A stretch of DNA of 40,527 nucleotides from an uncultured Lachnospiraceae bacterium (lineage in GTDB: Bacteria > Bacillota > Clostridia > Lachnospirales > Lachnospiraceae): NCBI GenBank assembly GCA_910586755.1, contig CAJUJM010000071.1, positions 1 to 40,527 of the forward strand, read 5' to 3'. Positions 22,979 to 30,605 of this stretch are shown here, piece after piece. Position 1 is the first letter of the stretch. Each line of letters opens with the position of its first letter. A model generated the notes under the pieces. The model saw only the letters and a program-made list of their open reading frames with translations. It ran no database searches and was not told the origin of the DNA. A program made the translations under genes and the position numbers.

Positions 22979-23296
22979 ATGATTAGAAAACCGGACGGAA
23001 CCCCCATTAAGATTCTGTGTGTGTGCGGGTGGGGAATTGGAAGCAGTATGATGTTGAAATTTTTAATTGAAGAGGTAGCAAAGTCCATGAATTTGGATAT
23101 TGAAATTGAGCATACAGACTATACGTCGGCCCAGGCTATGGCAGAACAGTTTGACATCATCGCCGGCCAGGAAATGCATGTGGAGATTTTTCAAAACCAG
23201 GTTTCGGCAGTGGTGGTAATCCGGAATTTTGTAGACAGAGATCCCATCCGTCAACAGCTTGAAGAGAACTTAAAGAGGCTGGGATGGATGGAATAA
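22979..23296 (+). CDS. PTS EIIB component, SgaB-like
   Basis: The 105-residue protein has the EIIB P-loop ILCVCGWGIGSSMMLKFLIEEVA, in which Cys16 is the likely phosphorylated residue. It accepts phosphate from EIIA and passes it to the sugar at EIIC. AAAGGAG stands eight bases before the ATG, 14 bases after EIIC. Cys14 beside Cys16 is a small oddity. Confidence 0.9.
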   Translation: MIRKPDGTPIKILCVCGWGIGSSMMLKFLIEEVAKSMNLDIEIEHTDYTSAQAMAEQFDIIAGQEMHVEIFQNQVSAVVVIRNFVDRDPIRQQLEENLKRLGWME

Positions 23297-23342
23297 AGGA
23301 GGAGCGCCTTTCAGCGGATAAATGAGCAGAATGGAGAAAATT

Positions 23343-24254
23343 ATGAGAATATTAGACCTATGGGGTACTGCCCTGGGAGATTTAAGAGGCAGGGCTTTGG
23401 CAGAAGCAATCTTAGAATCCGAAGGAAGAGTAATGGGGGCAGAGGTGGAAGGTATCGCCAGCGGGATTTCCTGCGGCTATGGAAGGGCAGTAAGCAATGG
23501 AGAAATGTCCGCTGCATTTGGCGCAGACTTGATTTTTGTCAATGTAGGGATCCCCTTTCTGGATAAGCCGGTAATATCGGAGTTAGAAAACCTGATTCCT
23601 GTACCCTGCGGCTTTCGGGGATTATCTCAGTACCTTGGCAGGCCCTGCGGCCCCATTCTGGAACCGGATTTGCCTTATGTGCCGGAACCAATCCGGGCAT
23701 CAGAAGAGACGGTAAATAAGGCAGTGGAAAGCGGAGCCGCTTTTATTATTCTAAGCGCCAACCCCTGCCGGGGAGTAATTGGTCATAAGGAGATGGCAGA
23801 AAGCGTAAAAACTATCCGCAGGGCTTCCGGGGATATTTTAGTTATAGCTGGAAAAATGCATCATTCCGGGATAAGGGAGGAATACACCTTGGATGCTGCA
23901 AAGGCCTATATGGAAGCAGGGGCTGATGGAAGCATTATCCCTGTGCCGGGAACCGTGCCTGGGGTTACGGAAAAAATGGCGGCAGACTATGCCGGGGAAA
24001 TTCATAGAAATGGGGGGATCGTTCTCTCTGCCATTACTACTTCCCAGGAGGGTTCAGACCAGGAAACCATTCGGCAGCTTGCACTGAGTGCAAAACGGAT
24101 AGGGGCAGATATCCACCATATCAGCACTGCTGGCTATCCGCTGGGGTCTCCGCCGCCGGAAAATTTATATACCTATTCGGTAGCTGTCAGGGGCGTGCGC
24201 CATACCTGGAACCGGATGGCCTGGAATCTTAGAAATCATTGGGGGAATTTATGA
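23343..24254 (+). CDS. PTS-associated protein of unknown function, probable TIM barrel (DUF7916-like)
   Basis: The roughly 303-residue soluble protein has alternating strands and helices typical of a TIM barrel: GADLIFVNVGIPFL, AAFIILSANPCRGVIGHKEM, ILVIAGKMHHSG, YMEAGADGSIIPVPGTVPG, IGADIHHISTAGYP. It resembles uncharacterised proteins of PTS operons that databases sometimes mislabel as haloacid dehalogenase-like. Its place between EIIB and a SIS protein suggests an isomerase, epimerase or aldolase for the imported sugar phosphate. I prefer ATG 23343 (TGGAGA seven bases upstream); ATG 23322 would add seven residues. The stop overlaps the SIS start in ATGA. Confidence 0.65.
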   Translation: MRILDLWGTALGDLRGRALAEAILESEGRVMGAEVEGIASGISCGYGRAVSNGEMSAAFGADLIFVNVGIPFLDKPVISELENLIPVPCGFRGLSQYLGRPCGPILEPDLPYVPEPIRASEETVNKAVESGAAFIILSANPCRGVIGHKEMAESVKTIRRASGDILVIAGKMHHSGIREEYTLDAAKAYMEAGADGSIIPVPGTVPGVTEKMAADYAGEIHRNGGIVLSAITTSQEGSDQETIRQLALSAKRIGADIHHISTAGYPLGSPPPENLYTYSVAVRGVRHTWNRMAWNLRNHWGNL

Positions 24255-24979
24255 AAGAATACTGGGACAGAATAAAGGAACTGACAGAACAGGTCTTTTC
24301 AAAAGAAACAGAAATACTTAAACTGGCGTCCGGAAAGGTGGCGGAGGCCGTAGAGGAGCAGCGGGTAATTTATGTATTTGGATCCGGACATTCCGCAATA
24401 TTATGCGAAGAACTTTTTTACCGGGCAGGAGGGATGGCGGCAGTCTCCCCCATATTTGTACCGGATCTTCTGCTGGCTAACGGAGCAGTCCGATCTTCCC
24501 GGGTGGAACGGCTTAACGGGTATGCTAAAACCTTTATGGAATCTGAATCGATTGGTCCTGGAGATCTGGTCTTTGTAATCTCCACCTCCGGAAGAAACGG
24601 CGTTCCTTTGGATGTGGCGGCCATTGCAAAGGAGAGAGGAGCCTATGTGATCGGGCTTACTTCCAAAAGCTTTTCTCAAAGCCAGCCATCCAGACATTCT
24701 TCAGGGCTTCGGCTTACGGACATTGTCAGCCTTTCTATCGATAATTTCTGCCCTGTAGGAGACGGGTGTTTAACCATGAAGAGCGGTACAGCTTTTGAAC
24801 CGGCGTCCACTATAATCGGCGGGGTTATTCTCCACACGATTTTTGCCGGGGCAGTTCGGATTTTAGAGGAAAAAGGGGTGGAATGTCCCATATTTGCCAG
24901 CGGAAATATAGAGGGAGGGGCGGCAGCCAATTTACGTCTCCTTGAGCAGTATAAAAATAGAATTCCTTTATATAGGTAA
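24251..24979 (+). CDS. SIS-domain sugar phosphate-binding protein
   Basis: The 242-residue protein is a SIS-domain protein of the UPF0309 type: IYVFGSGHSAILCEELFYRAGGMA near the N-terminus, the phosphosugar motif LVFVISTSGRNGVPLDVAAIAKERGAYVIGLTS, and FEPASTIIGGVILHTIF. SIS domains bind phosphosugars as isomerases or regulators. In this PTS operon it probably acts on the phosphorylated import product, for instance a hexosamine phosphate. The start overlaps the preceding stop by four bases (ATGA), with GGGGGA just upstream. Family is firm; the reaction is not known. Confidence 0.82.
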   Translation: MKEYWDRIKELTEQVFSKETEILKLASGKVAEAVEEQRVIYVFGSGHSAILCEELFYRAGGMAAVSPIFVPDLLLANGAVRSSRVERLNGYAKTFMESESIGPGDLVFVISTSGRNGVPLDVAAIAKERGAYVIGLTSKSFSQSQPSRHSSGLRLTDIVSLSIDNFCPVGDGCLTMKSGTAFEPASTIIGGVILHTIFAGAVRILEEKGVECPIFASGNIEGGAAANLRLLEQYKNRIPLYR

Positions 24980-25005
24980 TAAAGAACGAGGAAAGGAAGG
25001 GAACC

Positions 25006-25275
25006 ATGCAGACAGAGATGCGGGCTACCATCAAAAACTCAAATGGAATCCATCTGCGCCCTGCGGTAATGATATCCGAATTGGCGTCCGGGTTTTCCAG
25101 CAGGATCCGATTGATAAAGGAGTCGGAAAATACAGAAGCAGATGCCAAATCTACGATTGATATTTTGGGATTGGGATTAAACAGCGGGGACTCCATCTGC
25201 GTCAGAGCTTTAGGGCCGGATTCCAGAGAGGCGGCAAAGCAGGTAAAAGAAATGATGGAAAATATAACGGATTGA
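25006..25275 (+). CDS. HPr-family phosphocarrier dedicated to the PTS operon
   Basis: The 89-residue protein is an HPr homologue. It has the active-site run NGIHLRPAVMI with His16 and Arg18, and Ser49 (DAKSTIDILGLG) at the position of the regulatory serine of Gram-positive HPr. General HPr normally lies next to ptsI, so a copy at the end of a sugar-specific operon looks like a dedicated paralogue that could feed the regulator's EIIA domain. GGAAGGGAA precedes the ATG. A terminator follows directly. Confidence 0.85.
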   Translation: MQTEMRATIKNSNGIHLRPAVMISELASGFSSRIRLIKESENTEADAKSTIDILGLGLNSGDSICVRALGPDSREAAKQVKEMMENITD

Positions 25276-25276
25276 T

Positions 25277-25328
25277 AAAAGCTGGGGATGTCCTGGAAAC
25301 GTAATTCAGTGACACCCCGGCTTTTAAT
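25277..25328 (+). terminator. Terminator of the PTS operon
   Basis: AAAAGCTGGGG-TGTC (25277-25292) pairs with GACA-CCCC-GGCTTTT (25311-25325) around a loop containing the HPr-spo0A boundary sequence. It ends in TTTTAATTT. Confidence 0.7.
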
Positions 25329-25371
25329 TTAGAAATAAGAGTGTTAAGGAAAAAGACTCCGGTCGGTTCTT

Positions 25372-25378
25372 TGTCGAA
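25372..25378 (+). promoter_or_regulatory. 0A box upstream of spo0A
   Basis: TGTCGAA is an exact match to the Spo0A-binding consensus. It lies 18 bp upstream of the predicted -35, consistent with autoregulation as known for spo0A genes. Confidence 0.65.
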
Positions 25379-25396
25379 ACTTGCGGTTGAATTCCA

Positions 25397-25426
25397 TTGC
25401 ATGTGAGAAAATCCAAAGGCTATAAT
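25397..25426 (+). promoter_or_regulatory. Sigma-A promoter of spo0A
   Basis: TTGCAT (25397-25402), 18-bp spacer, TATAAT (25421-25426). No convincing sigma-H promoter was found. Confidence 0.6.
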
Positions 25427-25481
25427 ACATGGTACAGCACAAAGCGCTGGAAATGTTCAAAAAGTGAGGAGGATTTTTCAC

Positions 25482-26288
25482 ATGGCAGAATTAAATGTGG
25501 CGATTGCAGATGATAACCCGCAAACTTTAGGTTTGTTGCAGGACATAGTAGAAGGAGAAGAGGGATTTCATGTAGTCGGCAAGGCAGATAATGGGGAAGA
25601 TGCCTATGCCATGATTGTCAGAACCAGTCCGGATATTGTGCTCTTAGACGTAATCATGCCGAGGCTTGACGGAATTTCAGTGATGGAAAAAGTCAAACAA
25701 AACCATTCCCTGGGGAAAGTGCCCTCTTTTATCATGATTACCGCAGCGGGAAGCGAAAATGTGACAGCGGACGCTTTTCGCATGGGCGCCAGTTATTACA
25801 TTATGAAGCCCTTTAACCGGGAAATTATCATTGACAAAATACGCCGGATTGGCAGAGGCTACGGGGCAGTTCCCGATTTCCCGGAGATTAAGAAAGTACG
25901 GCCATATATCGATAAAGCAGAGTATATGGAACAGAATCTGGAAAATGATGTTACCCATATCCTGCATGAAATCGGGATTCCTGCCCACATTAAAGGATAT
26001 CAATATTTAAGGGATGCCATTATCATTTCTGTAGAGGATCATGAAATGCTGACCTCGGTGACTAAGATTTTGTATCCTACCATTGCCAAGAAACACCAGA
26101 CCACGCCCAGCCGTGTAGAACGGGCCATCCGCCACGCCATCGAGGTGGCATGGAGCCGGGGAAAGATGGATACCATTAACGAACTATTTGGCTACACGGT
26201 CAGCAACGGCAAGGGAAAACCTACAAATTCCGAGTTTGTGGCGTTGATTGCAGATAAGATCCGATTAGATTACAAACGAATTTCATAA
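25482..26288 (+). CDS. spo0A: Sporulation master response regulator Spo0A
   Basis: The 268-residue protein has a receiver domain with the acidic pocket Asp10-Asp11, phosphoacceptor Asp56 (DIVLLDVIMPRLDG) and the conserved Lys in MKPFNRE. The Spo0A-specific DNA-binding domain carries the hallmark SRVERAIRHAIEVAWSRG. It switches cells into sporulation and stationary-phase programmes when phosphorylated. The ATG 25482 has GGAGG eight bases upstream. A 0A box and sigma-A promoter precede it. In many spore formers spo0A sits beside spoIVB; here it follows a PTS operon and is followed by glgA, which is unusual. Confidence 0.96.
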   Translation: MAELNVAIADDNPQTLGLLQDIVEGEEGFHVVGKADNGEDAYAMIVRTSPDIVLLDVIMPRLDGISVMEKVKQNHSLGKVPSFIMITAAGSENVTADAFRMGASYYIMKPFNREIIIDKIRRIGRGYGAVPDFPEIKKVRPYIDKAEYMEQNLENDVTHILHEIGIPAHIKGYQYLRDAIIISVEDHEMLTSVTKILYPTIAKKHQTTPSRVERAIRHAIEVAWSRGKMDTINELFGYTVSNGKGKPTNSEFVALIADKIRLDYKRIS

Positions 26289-26385
26289 AAAGTACAGATA
26301 AGACTTCCTAAAACCTGAAAAATATTGTATACTGTTAATAATTGAGCATGAACAAAAACAACGATAAGGTGAGGGAGGTTTTTTC

Positions 26386-27831
26386 ATGAAAAAAATTCTA
26401 TTTGTGGCATCCGAAGCAGTGCCCTTTATTAAGACAGGAGGTCTTGCCGACGTAGCGGGCTCCCTGCCCAAATGTTTCAATAAAGAATATTTTGACGTGC
26501 GCGTCATGATTCCTAAGTATCTGTGTATCAAGGAAGAATGGCGCAATAAGATGACTTATGTGAACCATTTTTACATGGACTATCTGGGACAGAGCAAATA
26601 TGTAGGAATTATGGAATATGTCCATGAGGGCGTTACCTTCTATTTTATTGATAATGAGGGCTATTTCTGCGGAGACAGGCCTTACGGCGACTGGTATAAC
26701 GATCTGGAGAAATTTGCGTTCTTCTCCAAAGCTTCTCTGTCCGCTCTGCCGGTTATTGGATGGCAGCCGGATGTAGTTCACTGCCATGACTGGCAGACCG
26801 GACTGATCCCGGTTCACTTAAAAGATCGTTTCCACGATGGCGAGTTCTTCCGGAATATGAAGTCTGTATTTACTATTCACAACTTAAAGTTCCAGGGCGT
26901 ATGGGATGTGAAGACCATCCAGAGGCTGTCCGGACTTCCGGATTACTACTTTACTCCGGATAAGCTGGAGGCGTACAAAGACGGAAACATGTTAAAGGGA
27001 GGCGTGGTTTACGCAGACGCTATCACCACCGTAAGCGACACTTATGCGGAGGAGATCAAAATGCCTTTCTACGGCGAAGGATTAGACGGTCTGATGCGCG
27101 CCCGGGCAAACAGCCTGAGAGGGATTGTAAACGGGATTGATTATGATGAATTCAATCCTGAGACCGATGAATTTATCGTTCAGAAGTATAATGCCAAGAA
27201 CTTCCGCAAAGAGAAGGCAAAGAACAAAGTGGCTCTTCAGGAAGAACTGGGCCTGATCAAGGATCCGGGTAAGTTTATGATTGGTATTGTTTCCCGTCTG
27301 ACGGATCAGAAGGGTCTGGATCTGATTCAGTGTGTAATGGACGAGATTTGCAGCGATGACCTGCAGTTTGTAGTTTTGGGAACCGGTGATGAGCGCTACG
27401 AGAACATGTTCCGCCATTATGACTGGAAGTACAATGAGCGTGTTTCCGCCAATATTTATTATTCCAATCCAATGTCCCACAAAATTTACGCTGCCTGCGA
27501 CGCATATTTGATGCCGTCCCTCTTTGAACCCTGCGGTTTAAGCCAGCTTATTGCCCTGCGCTATGGAACCGTACCCATTGTACGTGAGACCGGCGGATTA
27601 AAGGATACGGTAATACCCTATAACGAGTACGAGGGAACCGGAACCGGATTCTCATTCGCCAACTACAATGCCCATGAGATGTTAAGCAGTATTCAGTATG
27701 CCAAATACGTTTATTACAATAAAAAGCGGGAGTGGAACAAGATTATTGACAGGGGTATGGCAACAGATTATTCCTGGAATACTTCGGCTCTTAAATATCA
27801 GGAGCTGTATGACTGGCTGATTGGATATTAA
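26386..27831 (+). CDS. glgA: Glycogen synthase (ADP-glucose)
   Basis: The 481-residue GT5 enzyme has the ADP-glucose-binding KTGGLADVAGSLPK motif near residue 17, HCHDWQTGLIPVHL, IHNLKFQGVWD, and the late FEPCGLSQLIALRYGTVPIVRETGGLKDTV with the catalytic Glu of GT-B synthases. It elongates alpha-1,4-glucan from ADP-glucose. No glgC, glgD or glgB lies nearby. GGGAGG stands eight bases before the ATG, and a weak TATACT -10 lies in the spo0A-glgA gap. In clostridia glycogen (granulose) build-up is linked to Spo0A, which makes the adjacency noteworthy. Confidence 0.96.
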   Translation: MKKILFVASEAVPFIKTGGLADVAGSLPKCFNKEYFDVRVMIPKYLCIKEEWRNKMTYVNHFYMDYLGQSKYVGIMEYVHEGVTFYFIDNEGYFCGDRPYGDWYNDLEKFAFFSKASLSALPVIGWQPDVVHCHDWQTGLIPVHLKDRFHDGEFFRNMKSVFTIHNLKFQGVWDVKTIQRLSGLPDYYFTPDKLEAYKDGNMLKGGVVYADAITTVSDTYAEEIKMPFYGEGLDGLMRARANSLRGIVNGIDYDEFNPETDEFIVQKYNAKNFRKEKAKNKVALQEELGLIKDPGKFMIGIVSRLTDQKGLDLIQCVMDEICSDDLQFVVLGTGDERYENMFRHYDWKYNERVSANIYYSNPMSHKIYAACDAYLMPSLFEPCGLSQLIALRYGTVPIVRETGGLKDTVIPYNEYEGTGTGFSFANYNAHEMLSSIQYAKYVYYNKKREWNKIIDRGMATDYSWNTSALKYQELYDWLIGY

Positions 27832-27856
27832 ATCTTACAAAAAAGAATGAGAAAAA

Positions 27857-28011
27857 CAGGGCTGTTGCATATGGCCGATAGTAACCCTGCATGCGCCCGG
27901 CAGCGGACGTACTGCCGCACAGAAAAGTCTGGCGGGCGCATGGGGCATATCTGAATGCATGCCGCCTGTTCGGCGGCGGAATTTCAGAGTAATCGAAGCG
28001 CAACGGCCCTG
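27857..28011 (+). terminator. glgA terminator with repeat copy B in its loop
   Basis: CAGGGCTGTTGC (27857-27868) pairs with GCAACGGCCCTG (28000-28011), eleven matches and one G-U, preceded by AAAAA and followed by ATTTTG. That is the shape of an intrinsic terminator, but with a 131-base loop made up almost entirely of the repeat. Confidence 0.55.
27880..27992. repeat. 113-bp structured dispersed repeat, copy B
   Basis: Same orientation and length as the copy at 16707-16819, with AGTAA at both ends. The 10-bp stem CATGCGCCCG/CGGGCGCATG and the GCCGCC/GGCGGC hairpin are identical. Changes fall mostly in predicted loops (for example TAACC against TGTTC), and one inner pair appears to change from G-C to A-T together. 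Confidence 0.8.
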
Positions 28012-28042
28012 ATTTTGTCCGGACAGAGGAGACGCGAAAAAG

Positions 28043-28513
28043 ATGTGGAAAGAACTGCTAGAAAATCAGGTGCTTATTACTTCAGTAATTGGATGGACGG
28101 TGGCACAGGTTTTAAAGACAATGATTGATTTTGCTCTCAACAAAAGCTTTAATGTGGAGAGGCTTACCGGATCAGGAGGTATGCCCAGCTCCCATTCTGC
28201 CACAGTCTGTGCTTTGACCACATCTGCGGGACTCTGCTACGGCTTGGGTTCCTTTGAGTTTGCAGTGTGCTTTGTGATGGCGATGGTGGTAATGTATGAC
28301 GCGGTAGGCGTACGCCGGGAGACTGGCAAACAGGCCAAGCTGTTAAACTGGATGATGGAAGAAAATCCGTTTAAGCTAAAGCTCAATGAGCTCAATGGAG
28401 AGGTACTTCAGGAGACTTTAAAGGAGTATGTAGGACATACTCCTCTGCAGGTAGCAGCCGGAGCCATCTTGGGAGTCGGTATTGCTTTTTTAGTGAATTT
28501 GCAGTATGCATAA
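28043..28513 (+). CDS. Divergent PAP2-family membrane protein (YuiD-like)
   Basis: The 156-residue protein has four or so membrane segments and the family motif GSGGMPSSHSATVCALTTSAG. It ends in VGHTPLQVAAGAILGVGIAFLV. The PSSHS and H-T-P elements recall the PAP2 phosphatase site, but members of this divergent family (DUF212) lack proven activity. GAGGAG lies eleven bases before the ATG. It follows the glgA terminator/repeat region and precedes maf, with which it may be cotranscribed. Confidence 0.88.
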   Translation: MWKELLENQVLITSVIGWTVAQVLKTMIDFALNKSFNVERLTGSGGMPSSHSATVCALTTSAGLCYGLGSFEFAVCFVMAMVVMYDAVGVRRETGKQAKLLNWMMEENPFKLKLNELNGEVLQETLKEYVGHTPLQVAAGAILGVGIAFLVNLQYA

Positions 28514-28638
28514 GTAAAAAAATAGCTGGCGGGGGTAAGATGTTTTGGCAGAAATTTGCCGGAAGCATTTTACAACCGCCTGTTTTTGTGCTATTGTGGA
28601 TACCAGAAAAGATTGATCAGTATGGAAAGGATTTCACT

Positions 28639-29247
28639 ATGATAAAACGATTGGTTCTGGCGTCTTCATCGCCCAGAAGACGGGAGCTGCTGGGCCAGAT
28701 TGGACTGTACCCGGAAATCATTCCCAGCACTTTGGAGGAAAACGTGACGGACACCGATCCGGCCAGAGTAGTAGAGTGCTTATCTTTACAAAAAGCTGGT
28801 GATGTGGCGGAAAAATGCAGGAGAGAAGGGTCCGGAGAAGAAACGGTTATAATAGGAGCCGACACGGTTGTGGCCATAGATGGGATGATTTTGGGAAAAC
28901 CGGCAGACCGGGAAGATGCCGCGCGCATGGTAACTCTGCTCCAGGGAAGGACTCACCAGGTCTATACGGGAGTTACCTTGATAGCCATGGGAAAAGGAGA
29001 GGCGAAGGCGCGCACCTTTTCGGAAGAAACCCATGTGACGGTTTACCCTATGGATGAGGAGGAGATTCGGGATTATGTTTCCTCAGGAGAGCCGGATGAT
29101 AAGGCGGGGGCTTACGGAATCCAGGGCCGGTTTGCCGCTTATATTGAGAAAATAGAGGGAGACTACAGCAATGTGGTGGGCCTTCCCACAGGGCGGGTTT
29201 ATCAGGAGCTAAAAACTCTTTCCAAAGAAACAGAAAGCATACGTTAG
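28639..29247 (+). CDS. maf: Maf-family nucleoside triphosphate pyrophosphatase
   Basis: The 202-residue protein opens with LVLASSSPRRRELLGQIGL and contains IIGADTVVAIDGMILGKP, LLQGRTHQVYTGVTLI and GAYGIQGRFAAYIEKIEGDYSNVVGLP, the complete Maf signature. It hydrolyses non-canonical or modified nucleotides (dTTP/UTP-type) to monophosphates. I use ATG 28639 (AAAGGA eight bases upstream). An ATG at 28540 would add a 33-residue tail not seen in the family, although GGGGG lies before it. Confidence 0.93.
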   Translation: MIKRLVLASSSPRRRELLGQIGLYPEIIPSTLEENVTDTDPARVVECLSLQKAGDVAEKCRREGSGEETVIIGADTVVAIDGMILGKPADREDAARMVTLLQGRTHQVYTGVTLIAMGKGEAKARTFSEETHVTVYPMDEEEIRDYVSSGEPDDKAGAYGIQGRFAAYIEKIEGDYSNVVGLPTGRVYQELKTLSKETESIR

Positions 29248-29263
29248 AGGAGGATAGGTGAAC

Positions 29264-30250
29264 ATGACAGGATTCAAACAGTGGCGCTTTCGAGCGGCGG
29301 CATGGCTGACAGCTCTGGCCCTTTTGGCTATCCTCTTATCTCTTTCCGGATGCGAAAAAACTGTCCAGGAAAAAGAGGTAATAGAAGCGGAACAATATAC
29401 CCTTGCCCAAATTATGACCATTGCAGCAACAGAGCGGAATCGGTATCAGAAGGTTTATACCAGCCAGATTTGGGAGGCGGTAACCGATGAAAACGGGACT
29501 ACCATGAAAGATATGCTGCTGGCCCAGGTGAAGACCTTTTTGGAGGATCTGGAAACTATGAATCTTTTGGCCAAAGAGCAGGGAATTGAGATATCCGGAA
29601 CAGAGCTGGATCGGCTTCACCGGCTGGGACAGGCTTACTTTCAGGAGCTGACAAATGGGGATCTGGAGTATATCCAGGCCACAGAGCAGGATATTATCCG
29701 TCTGTATGAGAAATATTATTTGGCTAACAAACTGGTCGCCGAGCTTACCAAGGACGTGGATTTGGAGATCAGTGACAGCAAGGCCAAGGTCATTGACATT
29801 TTGCAGATTGTGCTGGATTCTCTGGAAACTGCCCAGCAGGTTCACCAGGAGGCCATGGCGGAGGACGCAGATTTTGAAGCTCTTGCAAAAAGCTACTCTG
29901 TTTCCGATGAGATCCGGCGGACTCTGGGGAGAGGGGAGGAAAGCAGCGCTTTTGAGGAAGCGGCCTTTGCCCTGGAGGATGGCCAGGTTAGCCCCTTAGT
30001 GACAGTAAATGGAAAGTATTATATTATAAAATGTATAAACTCTTACAATGAGGAAGAAACCCTGATTCGAAAGAGCGAGCTGTCTTTAGCCAAAAAGGAT
30101 CAGGCTTTCCGAAGCATTTACGACAGCTTTCAGGCGGAGAACCAGACAGAGATTCCAGACAGCCTGTGGAGTCAGGTGACCTTTGACGGGGGAGAGGAAT
30201 GTACTACCACTAATTTTTTTGACTTATATAGAGAATATTTTCCGGAATAA
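29264..30250 (+). CDS. PpiC-type foldase lipoprotein (PrsA/SurA-like)
   Basis: The roughly 328-residue protein has a lipoprotein signal (hydrophobic WLTALALLAILLSLSGC, Cys the lipid anchor) and a SurA/PrsA-like helical region. A short parvulin-like domain lies around residues 180-265 (AKVIDILQIVLDSLETAQQVHQEA to GQVSPLVTVNGKYYIIKC). It should act outside the membrane as a chaperone or peptidyl-prolyl isomerase. AGGAGG stands ten bases before ATG 29264; GTG 29258 is also possible. It follows maf closely and precedes the small basic membrane protein. Confidence 0.82.
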   Translation: MTGFKQWRFRAAAWLTALALLAILLSLSGCEKTVQEKEVIEAEQYTLAQIMTIAATERNRYQKVYTSQIWEAVTDENGTTMKDMLLAQVKTFLEDLETMNLLAKEQGIEISGTELDRLHRLGQAYFQELTNGDLEYIQATEQDIIRLYEKYYLANKLVAELTKDVDLEISDSKAKVIDILQIVLDSLETAQQVHQEAMAEDADFEALAKSYSVSDEIRRTLGRGEESSAFEEAAFALEDGQVSPLVTVNGKYYIIKCINSYNEEETLIRKSELSLAKKDQAFRSIYDSFQAENQTEIPDSLWSQVTFDGGEECTTTNFFDLYREYFPE

Positions 30251-30277
30251 AAATCGGAACCAGAAGGAGACCGGCTT

Positions 30278-30565
30278 ATGGAGAAGAGATTGGAAAAGAG
30301 ACGGGCAGTGGGGGCATATAATGGCCTGGAAAGGGAAAGAAGAGGGGAAAGAAGCCGTCGCAGCAGAAAGCGGAGCAGAAAAAAAAGCGCCTTTCCCAAA
30401 GTGCTGGGCATAATGATTTTATGCATTTGCCTGGGGGTTTTAAGCTTTGGAGCGGTTCGCTATGCCCGGGGATTTTCCGGCGGCAGCCAGGAAAGGACTC
30501 TGGAAACCAGCCGCCAGGTTATACCGGAGACCTTGCCGGAGAGCGGGGCGGAGACATTTGACTAG
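30278..30565 (+). CDS. Small basic single-pass membrane protein
   Basis: The 95-residue protein has an extremely basic cytosolic start (about 38 residues rich in Arg and Lys, with RRSRKRSRKKS), one membrane segment VLGIMILCICLGVLSFGAVRYA and a short polar, acidic tail outside. AAGGAG stands eight bases before the ATG. Lying 27 bases after the foldase gene, it may be cotranscribed. I do not recognise a family. The basic stretch could bind anionic lipid, RNA or ribosomes; function unknown. Confidence 0.65.
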   Translation: MEKRLEKRRAVGAYNGLERERRGERSRRSRKRSRKKSAFPKVLGIMILCICLGVLSFGAVRYARGFSGGSQERTLETSRQVIPETLPESGAETFD

Positions 30566-30600
30566 AGCGTGTTTCAAGCGCGCTCCAGAGAGTGTCTCCG
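30549..30600. terminator. Two-tier hairpin between convergent genes
   Basis: CGGAGACA (30549-30556) pairs with TGTCTCCG (30593-30600), enclosing GAGCGTG/CGCGCTC. TTTCCTT follows on the plus strand. It lies between the small membrane protein gene and the converging aminopeptidase gene and probably serves as terminator for the plus-strand unit. Confidence 0.45.
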
Positions 30601-30605
30601 TTTCC

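Noticed and set aside
25351..25400. Sigma-H promoter for spo0A
   Set aside because: An AAGGAAAAA element exists, but no GAAT-type -10 lies at the right spacing; the nearest GAATT is over 30 bases away.
28540..28638. N-terminal extension of Maf from ATG 28540 with GGGGG upstream
   Set aside because: The Maf family starts at the LASSSPRR region and ATG 28639 has a proper ribosome site.
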